From the NCBI GenBank assembly GCA_030762175.1, contig JAUJEO010000019.1, positions 1,618,001-1,682,000 of the forward strand: a stretch of 64,000 nt of DNA, written 5' to 3'. The translations under genes were made by a program, and so were the position numbers. Below, piece after piece: positions 43,500 through 56,400 of this stretch. The stretch is from Metallyticus violacea. Lineage: Eukaryota; Arthropoda; Insecta; Mantodea; Metallyticidae. The notes beneath the pieces are model-generated. The model was not told the DNA's origin, did no database searches, and worked only from the letters and a program-made list of their open reading frames with translations. Within the stretch, counting starts at the first letter, position 1. Every line of letters begins with the position of its first letter.

Positions 43500-46400
43500 G
43501 TTTCCAACCATCGAATGAATTCTTTTCTTTTCGCTAATGTTTCTTCAGTTTATGCTGTTCTAAGGTTATCAAACTAGAATAGTTATATCCATTTGGAAAA
43601 AAAAAAAAAAAAACTCTTATGAAGTTTCCAACCTTCGAAAATAAATCTTTTCTTTTCGAGAGTTTTTCCGCATAATATGCTTTTCCAAGGTATCAAACTA
43701 GAAAAATGATAGAAAACCAGTTACTTCAAATAAAAAGGGAAGAAAAGCGGATTCTAATAATGATTCCAACCATGGAAATGAATCTTTTTTTCGCGAAACT
43801 TTCTTCATTTTATGCTTTTCTAAGGCTTTTAAGCTTAAATAGTGAGAGAGAAACAGTTATATCCATTTGAAACGCAAAAAAGTAAAACTCGAATCTTATG
43901 AAGTTTCCAAACTTCGAAAATAAATTTTTTCTTTTCCAGATTTTTTCCGCATAATATGCTTTTCTAAGGGTATCAAACTACAAAAATGAAAGAGAACCAG
44001 TTATATCAAATAACAACGGGGAAAAACGTGATTATAATGAGGTTGCCAACCATCGAAATAAAACTTTCTTTTCGCGAATCTTACTTTATTTTATGCTTTT
44101 CTAAGGCTATCAAACGAGAAAAATGAAAGAGAACCATTTATCTCAGATAAGAACGGAAAAAAAAGTGATTCTAATGAAGTGTCCAACCATCGAAATAAAT
44201 CTTTCATTTCGCGAATCTTTCTTCATTTTATGCTTTTCTAAGGCTATCAAACTAGAATAATCAAGGAGAAATAGTTATCTCCATTTGAAAAGCAACAAAA
44301 CGGTATTCCCCTCAAGTTTCCAAACTTCTAAAAAATGTTATTTTCTTTTCGAGATTCTTTGCGCAGAATATGCTTTTCTAAGGCTATTTAAGTAGAAAAT
44401 TGAAAGAGAACCAGTTATCTCAAATAAGAACGGAAAAAAAGTGATTCTAATGAAGTTTCCAACCATCGAAATAAATCTTTTCTTTTCGCGAATCTTTCTT
44501 CAATTTATGGTTTTCTAAGGCTATCAAACTAGAATAATGAAGGAGAAATAGTTATCTCCATTTGAAACTCAACAAAACGGGATTCCTTTGAAGTTTCCAA
44601 ACTTCGAAAAATTTTTTTTTTCTTTTGGAGATTCTTTCCGCATAATATGCTTTTCTAAGTATATCAAAGTAGAAAAATGAAAGAGAAACAGTTATCTAAA
44701 TTAAGAACGGAAAAAAAGTGATTCTCATGAAGTTCCCAACCATCGAAATAAATGTTTTCTTTTCGCGAATCTTTCTTCATTTTATGGTTTTCTAAGGCTA
44801 TCAAACTAGAATAATGAAGGAGAAATAGTTATCTCCATTTGAAACGCAACAAAACGGGATTCCTTTGAAGTTTACAAACTTTAAAAAATTTTTTTCTTTT
44901 CGAGATTCTAGCCGCATAATATGCTTTTCTACGCCATCAAAATAGAAAAATGAAAGAGAACCAGTTATCTCAAATAAGAACGGAAAAAAAAAGTGATTCT
45001 AATGAAGTTTCCAACCATGGAAATAAATCTTCTCTTTTCGCCAATCTTTCTTCATTTTATGGTTTTCTAAGGATATCAAACTAGAATAATGAAGGAGAAA
45101 TAGTTATCTCCATTTGAAAAGCAACAAAACGCCATTCTTTTGAAATTTCCAAACTTCGAAAATTTTTTTTTTCTTTTCGAGATTCTTTGCACAGAATATG
45201 CTTTTCTAAGGCTATCAAAGTAGAAAAATGAGAGAGGACCAGATATCTCAAATAAGAACGGAAAAAAAGTGATTCTAATGAAGTTTCCAACCATCGAAAT
45301 AAATCTTTTCTTTTCGCGAATCTTTCTTCATTTTATGATTTTCTAAGGCTATAAAAGTAGAATAATGAACGAGAAATAGTTATCTCCATTTGAAACGCAA
45401 CAACACGGGATTCCTTTGAAGTTTCCAAACTTCGAAAAAAATTTTTTTTCTTTTCGAGATTCTTTGCGCAGAATATGCTTTTCTAAGGCTATCAAAGTAG
45501 AAAAATGAAAGAGAACCAGTTATCTCAAATAAGAACGGAAGAAAGGGATTCTAATGAAGTTTTTAACCATGGAAATAAATGTTTTATTTTCGCGAATCTT
45601 TCTTCATTTTATGGTTTTCTAAGGCTATCAAACTAGAATAATGAAGGAGAAACGGTTATCTCCATTTCAAACGCAACAAAACGCGATTCTTTTGAAGTTT
45701 CCAAACTTGGAAAAAATTTTTTTCTTTTCGAGATTCTAGCCGCATAATATGCTTTTCTAAGGCTATCAAAGTGGAAAAATGAAAGAGAACCAGTTATCTC
45801 AAATAAGAACGGAAAGCCAGCAATTCTAATGAAGTTTCCAACCATCGAAATAAATGTTTTCTTTTCTCAAATCTTTCTTCATTTTATGGTTTTCTAAGGC
45901 TATCAAACCAGAATAATGAAGGAGAAATAGTTATCTCCATTTGAAAAGCAACAAAACGCCATTCATTTGAAATTTCCAAACTTCGAAAATTTTTTTTTTC
46001 TTTTCGAGATTCTTTGCACAGAATATGCTTTTCTAAGGCTATCAAAGTAGAAAAATGAGAGAGGACCAGATATCTCAAATAAGAACGGAAAAAAAGTGAT
46101 TCTAATGAAGTTTCTAACCATCGAAATAAATCTTTTCTTTTCGCGAATCTTTCTTCATTTTATGATTTTCTAAGGCTATAAAAGTAGAATAATGAACGAG
46201 AAATAGTTATCTCCATTTGAAACGCAACAACACGGGATTCCTTTGAAGTTTCCAAACTTCGAAAAAAATTTTTTTTCTTTTCGAGATTCTTTGCGCAGAA
46301 TATGCTTTTCTAAGGCTATCAAAGTAGAAAAATGAAAGAGAACCAGTTATCTCAAATAAGAACGGAAGAAAGGGATTCTAATGAAGTTTTTAACCATGGA

Positions 46401-49400
46401 AATAAATGTTTTATTTTCGCGAATCTTTCTTCATTTTATGGTTTTCTAAGGCTATCAAACTAGAATAATGAAGGAGAAACGGTTATCTCCATTTCAAACG
46501 CAACAAAACGCGATTCTTTTTAAGTTTCCAAACTTGGAAAAAAAATTTTTCTTTTCGAGATTCTAGCCGCATAATATGCTTTTCTAAGGCTATCAAAGTG
46601 GAAAAATGAAAGAGAACCAGTTATCTCAAATAAGAACGGAAAACCAGCAATTCTAATGAAGTTTCCAACCATCGAAATAAATGTTTTCTTTTCTCAAATC
46701 TTTCTTCATTTTATGGTTTTCTAAGGCTATCAAACTAGAATAATGAAGGAGAAATAGTTATCTCCATTTGAAACGCAACAAAACGCCATTCTTTTGAAGT
46801 TTCCAAACTTGGAAAAAAAATTTTTCTTTTCGAGATTCTAGCCGCATAATATGCTTTTCTAAGGCTATCAAAGTGGAAAAATGAAAGAGAACCAGTTATC
46901 TCAAATAAGAACAGAAAAACAGCGATTCTAATGAAGTTTCCAACCATCGAAATAAATGTTTTTTTTCTCAAATCTTTTTTCATTTTATGGTTTTCTAAGG
47001 CTATCAAACTAGAATAATGAAGGAGAAATAGTTATCTCCATTTGAAACGGGGAAAAAAAAAAAAACGCGATTATTATGAAGGTAGTTTCCAAACTTCGAA
47101 AATAAATTTTTGTTTTTCGAGATTCTTTCTGCATAATTTGCTTTTCTAAGGCTATCAAAATAGAAAAATGAAAGAGAACCAGATATCTCAAATAAGAATG
47201 GAAAAAAGTAATTCTAATGAGGTTTCAAACCATCGAAATAATAATTTTCTTTTGGGGAATCTTTCTTCATTTTATGCTTTTATAAGGCTATCAAAATAGA
47301 AAAATGAAAGAGAACCAGTTACATCAAATAAGAAGGGAAGTAAAAGTGATTGTAATGATGTTTCGAACCATCGAAATAAATCTTTTTTCGCAAAGATTTC
47401 TGCATTTTATGCTTTTCTAAGGCTATTAAACTAGAATAGTGAAAGAGAAACAGTTATATCCATTTGAAACGCAAAAAAGAAAACCGCGATTCTTATGAAG
47501 TTTCCAAACTTCGAAAATAAATGTTTTATTTTCGACATTTTTTCCGCATAACGCTTTTCTACGCCTATCAAACTAGAAAAATGAAACAGAATCAGTTATC
47601 TTAAATAAGAACGGAAAAAAAAGTGTTTCTAATGAGGTTTCCAACCATCGAAATAAAACTTTTGTTTTCGCGAAACTTTCTTCATTTTATGCTTTTCTAA
47701 GGCTATCAAACTAGAAAAATGAAACAGAACCAGTTATGTCGAATAAGAACGGAAAAACAGTGATTCTAATGAGGTTTACAGCCATCGAAATAAATCTTTT
47801 CTTTTCGCTATTCTTTCTTCATTTTATACTTTTCTAAGTCTGTCAAACTAGAATAATGAAGGAAAAATAGTTATCTCCATTTGAAAAGCAAAAAACACGC
47901 GATTCTTTTGACGTTTCCAACCTTCGAAAATAAATCTTTTCTTTTCGAGATATTTTCCGCAAAATATCCGTTTCTAAGGCTATCAAACTATAAAATTGAA
48001 TGCGAATTAGTTATCACAAATATGAACGGGAAAAATGTGATTCAAAAGAGGTTTCCAACCATCGAATGAAATCTTTTCTTTTCGCGAATCTTTCTTCATT
48101 TTATGCTGTCTAAGGCTATCAAACTAGAATAGTTATATCCATTTGAAACGAAAAAAAAAAAAAAAAAAATTCTTATGAAGTTTCCAACCTTCGAAAATAA
48201 ATCTTTTCTTTTCGAGATTTTTTCAGCAAAATATGCTTTTCTAAGGCTATCAAACGAGAAAAATGTAAGGGAAACATTTATCTCAGATAAGAACGGAAAA
48301 AAAAGTGATTCTAATGAGGTGTACAACCATTGAAATAAATCTTTCATTTCGCGAATCTTTCTTCATTTTATGCTTTTCTAAGGCTATCAAACTGGAACCA
48401 TGAAGGAAAAATAGTTATCTTCATTTGAAAACCCAAAAAATCGCGATTCTTTTGACGTTTCCAACCTTCGAAAATAAATTTTTTCTTTTCGAGATTTTTT
48501 CTGCATAATATGCTTTTCTTTGGCTATCAAACTACAAAAATGAAAGAGAACCAGTTATCTGAATTAAGATCGAAAATAAGTGATTCTAATGAGGTTTCAA
48601 ACCTTCTAAATAAATCTTTTCTTTTGGCGAATCGTTCTTCTTTTTATGCTTTTCTAAGGCTATCAAACTAAAATAAAGAGGGACATAGTGTTATCTCCAT
48701 TTCAAACGCAAAAAAATAAAATAAAAAAAAAAACCCGAGTCTTATGAAGTTTACAAACTTCGAACATTAATTTTTTCTTTTTAAGATTCTTTACCCATAA
48801 TATGCTTTTCTAAGGCTATTACACTAGAAAAATTAAAAAGAACCAGTTATCTCATACTAGAACGGAAAAAAAAGTGATTCTAAAGAGGTTTAGAACCATA
48901 GAAATAAATCTTTTATTTTCACGAATCTCTCTTCATTTTATGCTTTTCTAAGGCTATCAAACTACAATAATGAAAGAAAAATAGATATCTCCATTTGAAA
49001 CCCAAAAAAAAAAAAAAAAAAAAAAAAAAAACGCGATATTTATGAAGTTTCCAACCTTCGAAAATAAATTTTTTCTTTTCGAAATTCTTTCCGCATAATA
49101 TGCTTTTCTAAGGTTATCAAACTAGAAAAATGAAAGAGAACCAGTTCTCTCAAATAAGAACGGAAAAAAAGTGATTCTAATGAAGTTTCCAAACATCGAA
49201 ATAAATCTTTTCTTTTCGTGAATCTTTTTCATTTTATGCTTTTCGAAGGCTATGAAACTAGAATAAAGAAGAAGAAATAGTTATCTCCATTTGAAACGCT
49301 AAAATACCACATTCTTTTGGTTTCCAACCTTAGAAAATAAATTTTTTCTTTTAGAGATTCTTTCCGCATAATATGCTTTTATAAGGCTATCAAACTAGAA

Positions 49401-49567
49401 ATATGAAAGAGAACCAGTTATCTCAAATAAGAACGGAAAAAAGTGATTCTAATGAGATTTCCAACCATCGAAATAAAATTTTTCTTTTGCGAATCTTTCT
49501 TCATTTTATGCTTTTCTAAGGATATCAAACTAGAATAGTGAAAGAGAAACAGTTATATCCATTTGAA

Positions 49568-49599
<32 letters not shown>

Positions 49600-52500
49600 G
49601 GGATGCTTATGAAGTTTCCAACCTTCGAAAATAAATCTTTTCTTTTCTAGATTTTTTGCGCATAATATGCTTTTCTAAGGGTATCAAACTATAAAAATGA
49701 AAGAGAACCAGTTATATCAAATAAGAACGGGAAAAAACGTTCTTCTAATGAGGTTGCCAACCATCGAAATAAAACTTTTCTTTTCGCGAATCTTTCTTCT
49801 ATTTATGCTATTCTAAGGCTATCAAAGGAGAAAAATGAAACAGAACCATTTATCTCACATAAGAACGGAAAAAAAAGTTATTCTAATGAGGTGTCCAACC
49901 ATCGAAATAAATCTTTTATTTCGTAAATCTTTCTTCATTTTATGCTTTTCTAAGGTATCAAACTGAAGGAAAAATAGTTATCTCCATTTGAAACGGAAAA
50001 AAAAAACAAAAAAAAAAACGCGAGTCTTATGAAGTTTACAAACTTCGAAAATTAATTTTTCCTTTGGAAGATTATTTCCGCATAATATGCTTTTCTAAGA
50101 CTATCACACTAGAAATTTAAAAAGAACCAGTTTTCTCATATTAGAACGGAAAAAAAAGCGATTCTAAAGAGGTTTAGAACCATCGAAATAAATCTTTTAT
50201 TTTCGCGAATCTCTCTTCATTTTATGCTTTTCTAAGGCTATCAAAATACAATAATGAAAGAAAAATAGATATCTACATTTGAAACGCAAAAAAAACGCGA
50301 TATTTATGAAGTTTCCAACCTTCGAAAATAAATTTTTTCTTTTCGAAATTCTTTCCGCATAATATGCTTTTCTAAGGTTATCAAACTAGAAAAATGAAAG
50401 AGAACCATTTCTCTCAAATAAGAACGGAAAAAAAGTGATTCTAATGAAGTTTCCAAACATCGAAATAAATCTTTTCTTTTCGCGAATCTTTTCGATTTTA
50501 TGCTTTTCGAAGGCTATGAAACTAGAATAAAGAAGTAGAAATAGTTATTTCCATTTGAAACGCTAAAATACCAAATTCTTTTGGTTTCCAACCTTCGAAA
50601 ATAAATTTTTTCTTTTAGAGATTCTTTCTGCATAATATGCTTTTCTAAGGCTATCAAGCTAGACAAATGAAAGAAAACCAGTTATCTCAAACAAGAACGG
50701 AAAATAGTGATTCTAATGAGATTTCCAAACATCGAAATAAAAATTTTCTTTTCGCGAATCTTTCTTCATTTTATGCTTTTCTAAGGCTATCAAAATAGAA
50801 AAATGAAAGAGAACCAGTTACTTCAAATAAGGAGGAAAGAAAAAGTGATTCTAATGATGTTTCCAACCATCGAAATAAATCTCTTTTCGGGAAAATTTCT
50901 TCATTTTATGCCTTTCTAAGGCTATTAAACTAGAATAGTCAAAGGGAAAAAGTTATATCCATTTGAAACGCAAAAAAGAAAACGCGATTCTTATGCAGTT
51001 TCCAAACTTCGAAAATAAATGTTTTCTTTTCGAGATTTTTCTCCGCAAAATATGCTTTTCTAAGCCTATCAAGCTAGAAAAATGAAACAGAACCAGTTAT
51101 CTCAAATAAAAACGGAAACACAGTGATTCTAATGACTTTTACAACCTTCGAAATAAAACTTTTGTTTTCGCGAACTTTCTTCATTTTATGCTTTTCTAAG
51201 GCTATCAAACTAGAAATATGAAAGAGAACCAGTTATGTCAAATAAGAACGGAAAAAAGCGATTCTAATGAGGTTTCCAGTCATCGAAATAAATCTTTTCT
51301 TTTCGCGAATCTTTCTTCATTTTATAATTTTCTAAGTCTCTCAAACTAGAATAATAAAGGAAAAATAGTTTTCTGCATTTGAAACGCAGAATACACGCGA
51401 TTCTTTTGAGGTTTCCAACCTTCGAAAATAAATCTTTTCTTTTCGAGATTTTTTCCCCATTAAATGCTTTTCTAAGGCTATCAAACTATAATATTGAAAG
51501 AGAATCAGTTATATCCATTTGAAACGCAAAGTAAAAGCCATTCTAATGAAGTTTCTAACCTGGGAAAATAAATCTTTCCTTTTCGAGATTTTTTTCCGCA
51601 TAATATGCTTTTCTAAGCCTATCAAACTTTAAAAATGAATGAGAATCAGTTATCTCAAATTAGAACGGAAAAAAAGTGATTCTAATGAGTTTTCCGAACA
51701 TCGAAATAAAACTTTTCTTTTCGCGAATCTATGTGCATTTTATGCTTTTCTACGGCTATCAAAGTAGAATATTGAAAGAGAAACAGTTATATCCATTTGA
51801 AACCGAAAAAAAGCGATTCTTATGAAGTTTCCAACCTTCGAAAATAAATCTTTTCTTTTTGAGATTTTTTCCGCATAATATGGTTTTCTATGGCTATCAA
51901 ACTAGAAAAATGAAAGAAAACCAGTTACTTCAAATAAGTGGGCAAGAAAAAGTGATTCTAATAATGTTTCCAACCATCGAAATAAATCTATTTTCGTGAA
52001 TCTTTCTTCATTTTATGCTTTTCTCAGGCATAAATTATTATGTAAATTAATTATGCTTAAATAGTGAAAGAGAAACAGTTATATCCATTTGAAACGCAAA
52101 AAAGAAAAAATCGATTCTTATGAAGTTTCCAAACTTCGAAAATAAATTTTTTCTTTTCGAGATTTTTTCCTCATAATATGGTTATCTAAGGCTATCGAAC
52201 CAGAAAAATGAAAGAGAACCAGTTATCTCAAATAGAAACGGAAAACAGTGATCTAATGAGATTTCCAACAATCGAAATAACATTTTGCTTTTCGCTCATC
52301 TTTCTTCATTTTATGCTTTTCTAAGGATATCAAACTAGAATAGTGAAAGAGAAACAGTTATATTAATTTGAAACGAAAAAAAAAAAAAAAAAAAAAAAAT
52401 AGCGATTCTTATGAAGTTTCCAACCTTCGCATATAAATCTTTTCTTTTCGAGATTTTTTGCATATAATATGCTTTTCTAAGGGTATCAAACTAGAAAAAT

Positions 52501-53400
52501 GAAAGAGAACCAGTTATCTCAAATAAGAACGGTAAAAAACGTGATTCTATTGAGGTTTCCAACCATCGAAATAAAACTTTTCTTTTCGCGAATCTTTCTT
52601 CATTTTATGCTTTTCTAAGGCTATCAAACGAGAAAAATGAAAGAGAACCATTTATCTCACATAAGAACAAAAAGAAAAAAAAAAGTGATTCTAATGAGGT
52701 GTCCAACCATCGAAATAATTCTTTTATTTCGCGAATCTTTCTTCATTTTATGCTTTTCTAAGGCTATCAAACTGCAATAATGAAGGAAAAATAGTTATCT
52801 CCATTTGAAACCGAAAAAAAAAAAAAAAAACGCGATTCTTTTGATGTTTCTAACCTTCGAAAATAAATGTTTTCTTTTCGCGAATCCTTCATCATTTTAT
52901 GGTTTTCTAAAACTATCTAACTAGAATAATGAAGGAGAAATAGTTATCTCCATTTGAAAAGCAACAAAACGCCATTCTTTTGAAATTTCCAAACTTCGAA
53001 AATTTTTTGTTTCTTTTCGAGATTATTTGCTCACAATTTGCTTTTCTAAAGCTGTCAAAGTAGAAAAATGAAAGAGAACCAGTTATCTCAAATAAGAACG
53101 GAAAAAAAAGCGATTCTAATGAAGTTTCCAACCATGGAAATAAATGTTTTCTTTTCGCGAATCTTTCTTCATTTTATAGTATTCTAACGCTATCAAACTA
53201 GAATAATTAAGGAGAAATAGTTATCTCCATTTGAAACGCAACAAAACGCGATTGTTTTGAAGTTTCCAAACTTCGAAAAATAATTTTTTTCTTTTCGAGA
53301 TTCTTTCCGCATAATATGCTTTTCTAAGGCTATCAAAGTGGAAAAATGAAAGAGAACCAGTTATCTCAAATAAGAACGGAAAAAAAGTGATTCTAATGAA
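43500..53400. repeat. Long duplicated unit; the following 53400-62700 is its diverged tandem copy
   Basis: From about 53400 the array repeats the order seen from 43500: the CGAATGAATTCTTTTC variant (43514 and 53413), matched stretches at 45081/55263, 46735/56090, 47881/57236 and 52921/62276. The offset shifts from 9,901 to 10,182 to 9,355 bp in jumps of one to three 277-bp periods, and a piece of about 0.86 kb present at 48480-49340 is missing near 57840-57940. So about 9.4 kb has been duplicated as a block and then edited by gain and loss of whole periods. Confidence 0.8.
45076..46729. repeat. 827-bp tandem duplication (three 277-bp periods)
   Basis: The stretch starting at CTAGAATAATGAAGGAGAAA (45082) is repeated at 45909 with near identity through GGGATTCTAATGAAGTTTTT. 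The later copy of this region at 55258-56085 has only one of the two, so this duplication happened after, or was lost from, the longer block duplication. Confidence 0.8.
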
Positions 53401-56400
53401 GTTTCCAACCATCGAATGAATTCTTTTCTTTTCGCTAATGTTTCTTCAGTTTATGCTGTTCTAAGGTTATCAAACTAGAATAGTTATATCCATTTGGAAA
53501 AAAAAAAAAAAAAAAAAAACTCTTATGAAGTTTCCAACCTTCGAAAATAAATCTTTTCTTTTCGAGAGTTTTTCCGCATAATATGCTTTTCCAAGGTATC
53601 AAACTAGAAAAATGATAGAAAACCAGTTACTTCAAATAAAAAGGGAAGAAAAGCGGATTCTAATAATGATTCCAACCATGGAAATGAATCTTTTTTTCGC
53701 GAAACTTTCTTCATTTTATGCTTTTCTAAGGCTTTTAAGCTTAAATAGTGAGAGAGAAACAGTTATATCCATTTGAAACGCAAAAAAGTAAAACTCGAAT
53801 CTTATGAAGTTTCCAAACTTCGAAAATAAATTTTTTCTTTTCCAGATTTTTTCCGCATAATATGCTTTTCTAAGGGTATCAAACTACAAAAATGAAAGAG
53901 AACCAGTTATATCAAATAACAACGGGGAAAAACGTGATTATAATGAGGTTGCCAACCATCGAAATAAAACTTTTCTTTTCGCGAATCTTACTTTATTTTA
54001 TGCTTTTCTAAGGCTATCAAACGAGAAAAATGAAAGAGAACCATTTATCTCAGATAAGAACGGAAAAAAAAGTGATTCTAATGAAGTGTCCAACCATCGA
54101 AATAAATCTTTCATTTCGCGAATCTTTCTTCATTTTATGCTTTTCTAAGGCTATCAAACTAGAATAATCAAGGAGAAATAGTTATCTCCATTTGAAAAGC
54201 AACAAAACGGTATTCCCCTCAAGTTTCCAAACCTCTAAAAAATTTTATTTTCTTTTCGAGATTCTTTGCGCAGAATATGCTTTTCTAAGGCTATTTAAGT
54301 AGAAAATTGAAAGAGAACCAGTTATCTCAAATAAGAACGGAAAAAAGTGATTCTAATGAAGTTTCCAACCATCGAAATAAATCTTTTCTTTTCGCGAATC
54401 TTTCTTCAATTTATGGTTTTCTAAGGCTATCAAACTAGAATAATGAAGGAGAAATAGTTATCTCCATTTGAAACTCAACAAAACGGGATTCCTTTGAAGT
54501 TTCCAAACTTCGAAAAATTTTTTTTTTCTTTTGGAGATTCTTTCCGCATAATATGCTTTTCTAAGTATATCAAAGTAGAAAAATGAAAGAGAAACAGTTA
54601 TCTAAATTAAGAACGGAAAAAAAGTGATTCTCATGAAGTTCCCAACCATCGAAATAAATGTTTTCTTTTCGCGAATCTTTCTTCATTTTATGGTTTTCTA
54701 AGGCTATCAAACTAGAATAATGAAGGAGAAATAGTTATCTCCATTTGAAACGCAACAAAACGGGATTCCTTTGAAGTTTACAAACTTTAAAAAATTTTTT
54801 TCTTTTCGAGATTCTAGCCGCATAATATGCTTTTCTAAGGCTATCAAAGTGGAAAAATGAAAGAGAACCAGTTATCTCAAATAAGAACGGAAAAAAAGTG
54901 ATTCTAATGAAGTTTCCAACCATCGAAATAAATCTTTTCTTTTCGCCAATCTTTCTTCATTTTATGGTTTTCTAAGGCTATCAAACTAGAATAATGAAGG
55001 AGAATTAGTTATCTCCATTTGAAACGCAACAAAACGCGATTCTTTTGAAGTTTCCAAACTTCGAAGAAAAATTTTTTTCTTTCCGAGATTCTTTCCGCAT
55101 AATATGCTTTTCTACGCCATCAAAATAGAAAAATGAAAGAGAACCAGTTATCTCAAATAAGAACGGAAAAAAAAGTGATTCTAATGAAGTTTCCAACCAT
55201 CGAAATAAATCTTCTCTTTTCGCCAATCTTTCTTCATTTTATGGTTTTCTAAGGCTATCAAACTAGAATAATGAAGGAGAAATAGTTATCTCCATTTGAA
55301 AAGCAACAAAACGCCATTCTTTTGAAATTTCCAAACTTCGAAAATTTTTTTTTTCTTTTCGAGATTCTTTGCATAGAATATGCTTTTCTAAGGCTATCAA
55401 AGTAGAAAAATGAGAGAGGACCAGATATCTCAAATAAGAACGGAAAAAAAGTGATTCTAATGAAGTTTCCAACCATCGAAATAAATCTTTTCTTTTCGCG
55501 AATCTTTCTTCATTTTATGATTTTCTAAGGCTATAAAAGTAGAATAATGAACGAGAAATAGTTATCTCCATTTGAAACGCAACAACACGGGATTCCTTTG
55601 AAGTTTCCAAACTTCGAAAAAAAATTTTTTTCTTTTCGAGATTCTTTGCGCAGAATATGCTTTTCTAAGGCTATCAAAGTAGAAAAATGAAAGAGAACCA
55701 GTTATCTCAAATAAGAACGGAAGAAAGGGATTCTAATGAAGTTTTTAACCATGGAAATAAATGTTTTATTTTCGCGAATCTTTCTTCATTTTATGGTTTT
55801 CTAAGGCTATCAAACTAGAATAATGAAGGAGAAACGGTTATCTCCATTTCAAACGCAACAAAACGCGATTCTTTTTAAGTTTCCAAACTTGGAAAAAAAA
55901 TTTTTCTTTTCGAGATTCTAGCCGCATAATATGCTTTTCTAAGGCTATCAAAGTGGAAAAATGAAAGAGAACCAGTTATCTCAAATAAGAACGGAAAACC
56001 AGCAATTCTAATGAAGTTTCCAACCATCGAAATAAATGTTTTCTTTTGTCAAATCTTTCTTCATTTTATGGTTTTCTAAGGCTATCAAACTAGAATAATG
56101 AAGGAGAAATAGTTATCTCCATTTGAAACGCAACAAAACGCGATTCTTTTGAAGTTTCCAAACTTGGAAAAAAAAATTTTCTTTTCGAGATTCTAGCCGC
56201 ATAATATGCTTTTCTAAGGCTATCAAAGTGGAAAAATGAAAGAGAACCAGTTATCTCAAATAAGAACAGAAAAACAGCGATTCTAATGAAGTTTCCAACC
56301 ATCGAAATAAATGTTTTTTTTCTCAAATCTTTTTTCATTTTATGGTTTTCTAAGGCTATCAAACTAGAATAATGAAGGAGAAATAGTTATCTCCATTTGA

